Assembly: GCA_950295325.1 (NCBI GenBank)
Contig: OX485808.1
Location: 20,976,527 to 21,040,526, forward strand
Length of the DNA: 64,000 nt
Direction of reading: 5' to 3'
Source: Polytrichum commune
Taxonomy: Eukaryota; Streptophyta; Polytrichopsida; Polytrichales; Polytrichaceae
The translations under genes and the position numbers were made by a program. The notes under the pieces are model-generated. The model searched no databases. It was not told the DNA's origin and worked only from the letters and a program-made list of their open reading frames with translations. Below, in pieces: positions 59,126 through 64,000 of the stretch. The stretch's first letter is position 1. Every line of letters begins with the position of its first letter.

Positions 59126-59407
59126 GTCCACGATGCACATTTGCGTGTATGCTTTGCAACTTCTAGTGCGCAATGCTCTTTACGGATGCTTCCCTCCCTC
59201 ACTGCCAATTTCCATGCTGTCCCTTTCAATCAAATCATCACAGAGGTGGAGTTGGGCAAATTCATTGGGTGCGTGCTTGCCTCGATTGAGGGATAATTAT
59301 AGGCAACAATACGATCGACAATTCAAGTTCAATCATGCAAGCAAGTTTGAACAATTAAACCTCGCGATAGTAGGCCTCACGATAGCAGGGCAAGTGTATT
59401 GTTCATA
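59126..59407. repeat. 282-bp tandem duplication, unit 1
   Basis: Begins GTCCACGATGCACATTTGCG and ends GCAAGTGTATTGTTCATA. Followed directly by a copy differing at about two positions. Confidence 0.95.
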
Positions 59408-59689
59408 GTCCACGATGCACATTTGCGTGTATGCTTTGCAACTTCTAGTGCGCAATGCTCTTTACGGATGCTTCCCTCCCTCACTGCCAATTTCCATGCT
59501 GTCCCTTTCAATCAAATCATCACAGAGGTGGAGTTGGGCAAATTCATTGGGTGCGTGCTTGCCTCGATTGAGGTATAATTATAGTCAACAATACGATCGA
59601 CAATTCAAGTTCAATCATGCAAGCAAGTTTGAACAATTAAACCTCGCGATAGTAGGCCTCACGATAGCAGGGCAAGTGTATTGTTCATA
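59408..59689. repeat. 282-bp tandem duplication, unit 2
   Basis: Differs from unit 1 only near GAGGTATAATTATAGTCAAC (GAGGGATAATTATAGGCAAC in unit 1). Both units contain a plus-strand frame of about 90 codons without known motifs, which I do not call as a gene. Confidence 0.95.
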
Positions 59690-60227
59690 GGCCACTACCT
59701 TATAATGAGTGCTAAACAAGTGGTCGAGAGATACGCCTCCATAAACTCTTTGAAAGGTTAAACACATTCAATCTCTCCCAGATGAGTCACATTGAAAGTC
59801 ATAATTTCTTATAAGTTGCCGTCACCAGTAGTACAGAAAGTTCCGGCCATCTATTTTGTTAGATAAATAGGCATCTACCTTTTTCATGATAGTCTGCACG
59901 TCTACTAGTACAGTAGTACACCACATTCGTAATCTAGAGTAGTACAAATGCCATCTGTTCTTGCTCGTTCGTGAAAGATGAACAACGAGCTTGATGCAGA
60001 ACCCGATCAGGAACGAAACCGGTAAAACAAAACTAAGCTGGCTCTTCTGGAAATCGTTCAGACTGCCATACTCTTGCACAGATACCCCGAGTGACAAACT
60101 CAATGATATGACCACACCTCAATGATATGGACAGACACACAGAAAAATGATATTGCTGTTGAAGTCGCAGCTCCTAACGCCGATTCTGGACATACAACAT
60201 ATGTCAAACTCACCCTGTTCTGTAGTT

Positions 60228-60536
60228 TCATGCAGGACCAACAATCGGCTCTTGTGGCTTGTTCATGGACATCTTCCGGGGCAAACCAACTGCCTTCAGC
60301 ATCACCTCCGTCGCATCAAGTCGAGAGCAATAACTTGTTTCGGATGCAGCACACCTCCATGTCCAATCATTGTATGGCATACAAGTCAGTGCATAACCTT
60401 TGAAACAATCGCAGCACCAGTAACCTGGTCCACAGGGTTCATTTCTCCCCACGCATCCCAGAACTGGAGCCGGCGACAGCGTGAGCAGCAGGACCAGGAG
60501 CAGGCCTAGTCCCGCGACTTGCTTGCTGAGCTTCAT
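60228..60536 (-). CDS. Small secreted cysteine-rich peptide, knottin-like spacing
   Basis: A single-exon frame of 102 residues. Residues 1-27 form a clear signal peptide (Lys near the N terminus, a Leu-rich core from 10 to 20, and a small residue, Gly27, before the predicted cleavage). The mature region has eight cysteines at 28, 35, 41, 42, 44, 52, 62 and 70, that is C-x6-C-x5-CC-x-C-x7-C-x9-C-x7-C, with Gly, Trp and Tyr rich loops, followed by a cysteine-free tail of about 30 residues. The CC pair and the overall spacing suggest a disulfide-knot peptide, but I do not recognise the family, and function (defence peptide, signal or other) is not established. A weak GT donor lies at the codons for Trp60-Arg61, so the C-terminal end could differ if the gene is spliced. 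Confidence 0.6.
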   Translation of the reverse strand: MKLSKQVAGLGLLLVLLLTLSPAPVLGCVGRNEPCGPGYWCCDCFKGYALTCMPYNDWTWRCAASETSYCSRLDATEVMLKAVGLPRKMSMNKPQEPIVGPA

Positions 60537-61861
60537 GCTTTGTGTACGTCACAGTCTTCTCGCTCGAGCAGTGTTTGGAAGAACCGTCCGCAAATTGAAA
60601 ACACACAAAACAGTGATACAAGGTAGCAACATATATAGCTACTTGATAACCATGCATGAAGGACAGGTGTCCTGATCTAGAAACCTGTGTCATCCGGTGT
60701 CCCATCTGGCATTCTGCTGATCTGCTGCATCTCACGGGTCGCGTGGGACTCATATGGGTCTCGTGGGACTCATGGGTCTCGTGGGTTTCAACTGGATCTA
60801 CTGGATTTTGGATTACTACTAAGATTTCCAAAAAATTATTTCAGACCGGAACCGTTCATTCCAAAGAGGACTCAAAAAAGAACGTTCTGAATGTGGTATC
60901 ATGGAAATCAAAAGATGCCATCATTGAGATGTTAGAGATTTACAATATATTCAGGTAGCTTCTGAATACAGTGCAAAAATGGAAGATATGTTACCAGAAA
61001 TAACAATTTTTCCACCACAAAATATAGGTGTCTGATAAAATAAGCAATCAAATTAGGCACAATGTCATCTACCTTACTCTCATTTGACACTCCATTTTGG
61101 TAAGGATTTGTTGCATACGAACGAATGAAAGGCATGCAACCATTCCATGTTGGCCTTCACTTTGGATGACATAAGTGATACATTTTGGGCCATGTCTTCA
61201 TTGAATATGCTCACAAGACCTCTCAAGAACCCTTGTCATTCCTTTTGAGAAATGGGAGGGGGGCAATAGCTAGGCTACAAGATTTATCTCCCTTCAAGGG
61301 TAAACTTGGAATTTGGGCACCATTGCTTTAAGTGTGTTTGGTTTATCTGAGAATTTAATTTATTTGAGTTGCAACTCTCAAGCGTTTATGGGTTGATTAC
61401 TATATTACTTACTTATACGATGTTGGATACGAAGATAATAACATTAACAAGTTTTGGCACATGTTGTCAAGTGGGTTCAACATGTTTTTTTGGATTTTCC
61501 ATACATAATCATATTAACTTAACATTCATTTAGGGTTGTGATCTCAATTCGTTATGCTAGAAACTACATTCTTAGAACAATTAATATGTGTGGTATTAAT
61601 TCCCGAAACACACACTACTTTGTCAAATCTCAAAATCAGTGAGGCGAAATTTTTGATTGAGTGACACTAAATTTACAACTACATGCTCATTTACCATACA
61701 TTTCAAGAAAATTAGTGCATACTATGAGGTGCTTTGAAGCTCGAGGTTGCAACTTTGAGAATCATTCTCGATGGTGCAACAACAAAAAAAACAACCTAAG
61801 GTGTTGTAAAATGATACGGTAACATTGCTATTCATCAACACATGGCCAAAAATGGCAAAAA
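60537..61861. other. 5' flank of the cysteine-rich peptide gene; nothing else seen
   Basis: Contains the 19-bp repeat at 60736 and otherwise no recognisable feature. The promoter of the peptide gene should lie in 60540-60900, but no clear TATA box was fixed. Confidence 0.45.
60736..60788. repeat. Short tandem repeat, unit about 19 bp
   Basis: GTGGGACTCATATGGGTCTC followed by GTGGGACTCATGGGTCTC and a partial third copy. Confidence 0.7.
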
Positions 61862-62075
61862 CATATTTTTTATTTTTTTAGACAGAAGGCCGACATGCCT
61901 GTGCCAAAGCACATGAAACATTTGACCACCTGGCAAGTTTTTTGTCAAGTAGAAAGGAGATTTCACAGCCGGGATTCGAACCGCCAACCTCTTCCTTGAG
62001 ATTTGGGTATCTCTCCACCATCATCCGGTAGTTTAAGGTCATCTCGGACCAAATGGCAAAAACACTTTGGACTCC
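61862..62075 (-). mobile_element. Probable tRNA-derived SINE
   Basis: On the minus strand a tRNA-like head carries GATGATGGTGGAGAGATACC and a perfect B-box (GGTTCGAATCC) inside GGCGGTTCGAATCCCGGC. About 120 bases of unrelated body follow, ending in an A-rich tail (CTAAAAAAATAAAAAATA). The A-box is degenerate. Confidence 0.55.
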
Positions 62076-64000
62076 CAAAATCCTAGATCTTTTGACGATG
62101 CTAGTTTCTATAGCTGCATAGAGAAATTTAGTACCACCATCACTAATTTCCCAGCTGCACTATTAGCCAGCCCTCACTAATCGAGACGATCCGTGTAGTT
62201 ATTAGTGTAACATTTTTGAAATGTGCCATCGGCTCATGATCCGCAAAAGTATCTCGCATTCTAGACCCTTGGTGTCTATTGGAACAACCGGAACAAATCT
62301 CAACTTTACTAGCATGATTTTCTAACTCGACATAAACCGGGAACGGTGCTTGCTTGATTTAGTTGGTGTGATGTTGAGATTCTCATAACTTTCAACACGA
62401 ACACGAAAGATGGCCATGATCACTTCGTATTTGACGCAACAAACAACACAGTGCATCCGGACATCATGTGACAATTGTGAAGTAGTACGGAAAAACTGGA
62501 CAACATTTGACTACGGGTGTTAATTTATTGTTATGCACCGGAATGAGTGGGAATTGTCGCATACAAGTATACTTCTCATCCATCCATTCTATAAACCTAC
62601 CCCTCTCCTCCCCCAAATTTAGGGGGAATACACTTCAATATACGTGTCTCAATATACGCATTAGGGGTCTTTGAAGTTGATAGCAATATCAAAATATTCT
62701 AGAACATTAACCTCTAATCTCCTTATAACCTACTACAATTTTAGGGCATTTTTGTTGGATGTATGACATGTACGGTTGCATTCGAACGACATGTATTCTA
62801 TGTAGTTTATGTACCATTAATAAAAGCTTGGACCTCTGGATATACATGGGTGATCTTTAGATTCTTAGTTGCACCACTCCACCTATAGCATTGCAAGCGG
62901 AGAGGGAATAGTCGAATAGGAGCATGCTCTCATTCATCCAACACTCCAACCTAAAAAGAACTTGGACCCCTATAAGATTGTCACAACATTATTCATATCC
63001 ATAACATTGTTTTGTGGGACTGACAATATTCTACATAATATTCCCACATTCGAACAAAATATGGGAGAATATTCCACTTAATATTGTTAGTCCCACACAA
63101 CATTGTTGTAGATCTGAATAATGTTATGGTATATGTTTCATCTCAAATGGCTTGGACCAATCCAATCTCATTGTAACAAACATTCTTTTATAATGTCTAT
63201 CGTAAACCACAAACCGTCCCGTATACGATTCATATATAAGCCTTCAAATTAAGATAAGCGACCACATACTTTTATATGAAACCATGTGTTTTTTTGGCAT
63301 AATGGCTGGGCACACAAATATGTGTTCCCCAAATTGCCCACCAAATCATGTCGTGTCCACCAGCTCGATGTAGTGTATTGAGGATGTATCTATTTTTTGG
63401 TTTTGTTTCTTAGCATGTTCAATCTATAAGTACTTTGAGGTCCAACGCAAATTAGTGCAAGACCTTATATACACAATTATAAGTGAACTGCAACACATCT
63501 AGGGCTGTTATTGACATAATTAGCTAAATGTGCCAACAACCATGTGTAGTTCAAATACATGTTTTTGTGCACTGAGGGATCCAACTATGGTCTCAAACAT
63601 TCAGGGATTAAAATTGGTATTATAGTCTTTGAGATTTGAATTAGAAATGAAGAACATATATTGATGTTAATCTATGCTATTAATTACACATTGTGAAGTT
63701 GATCCATGGCCACATTTTCATCCAAGAATAGTGTCAGATAGTAGAGTTATCTGTACAATCCCTCAAAGACGGACGAGACCATGGGTTTGATCCTTCTTTG
63801 AGAAACTTACTATGTAAAAGCTCGTTTGCTTGTCATGTATTGGAACCTCTTTTGAAAGTTGGGTGAAACTTTTGGGACCTTCTCTTTTCACCTCTCAAAC
63901 TTTGAGAGATTTTTAGGATCTCAAATAGGATATATGAATAAGATCCGATGTCTTGAATCTTGGATTAGTATGTGTAAGGCTAGCTTGGCCCACCCACCAT
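62076..64000. other. Intergenic; no gene seen
   Basis: Apart from the foldback element at 62986-63130 there are partial ends resembling family B elements (about 62555-62600 and 62885-62935). No gene. Confidence 0.5.
62986..63130. mobile_element. Foldback element, 145 bp
   Basis: Left arm CATAACATTGTTTTGTGGGACTGACAATATTCTACATAATATTCCCACATT pairs with the right arm AATATGGGAGAATATTCCAC ... AATATTGTTAGTCCCACACAACATTGTTG with a loop of about 8 bases. Confidence 0.65.

Noticed and set aside
59112-59690. Two nearly identical frames of 98 and 91 codons
   Set aside because: They come from the 282-bp tandem duplication; no known motifs and each stops at the duplication end.

Overview
This is a gene-poor, AT-rich stretch of nuclear DNA from a land plant, dense in repeats. 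Evidence for this is the presence of spliced genes with canonical GT-AG introns, degenerate Ty1/copia retrotransposon sequence, many short terminal-inverted-repeat (TIR) elements, CCCTAAA-type telomere-like repeats, and pieces of plastid DNA (atpH, atpI, psaB, trnK-UUU) inserted in the chromosome. The species cannot be fixed from sequence alone. A bryophyte-like or other non-flowering plant is only a guess.

Region by region. 1-24 kb: no gene I can defend; a mosaic of small TIR and foldback elements, microsatellites and dispersed repeats, several in inverted orientation to one another, with one nested insertion. 24.0-29.0 kb: a five-exon minus-strand gene for a secreted protein with two alpha/beta-hydrolase domains, the first lacking the nucleophile serine and the second carrying an intact Ser-Asp-His set. 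29-36 kb: further short elements and a 320-bp tandem duplication. 36-42.75 kb: a block with plastid-derived DNA at both ends, which separates a copy of a promoter-like region (35.98-36.37 kb) from the gene it appears to belong to. Inside the block are one isolated kinesin motor exon and a degenerate 390-bp tandem duplication. 42.76-48.75 kb: two tandemly duplicated three-exon genes for Ser/Thr protein kinases of the CDPK/SnRK-like group without EF-hands. The upstream copy keeps the HRD catalytic motif, the downstream copy has HGD. 48.8-60 kb: tandem and inverted repeats, an AT-rich tract, a broken copia element, a pogo/Emigrant-like element bracketed by direct repeats, an unidentified frameshifted coding remnant and a fresh 282-bp tandem duplication. 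60.2-60.5 kb: a minus-strand gene for a small secreted cysteine-rich peptide. 60.5-64 kb: a probable tRNA-derived SINE and a foldback element.

The confident protein-coding content is therefore four genes: the tandem hydrolase, the kinase pair and the cysteine-rich peptide. The kinase pair arose by a local duplication that included the 5' leader and part of the upstream region. The most unusual feature is the apparent splitting of kinase copy 1 from its ancestral upstream region by about 6.3 kb of DNA carrying scrambled plastid fragments at its edges.
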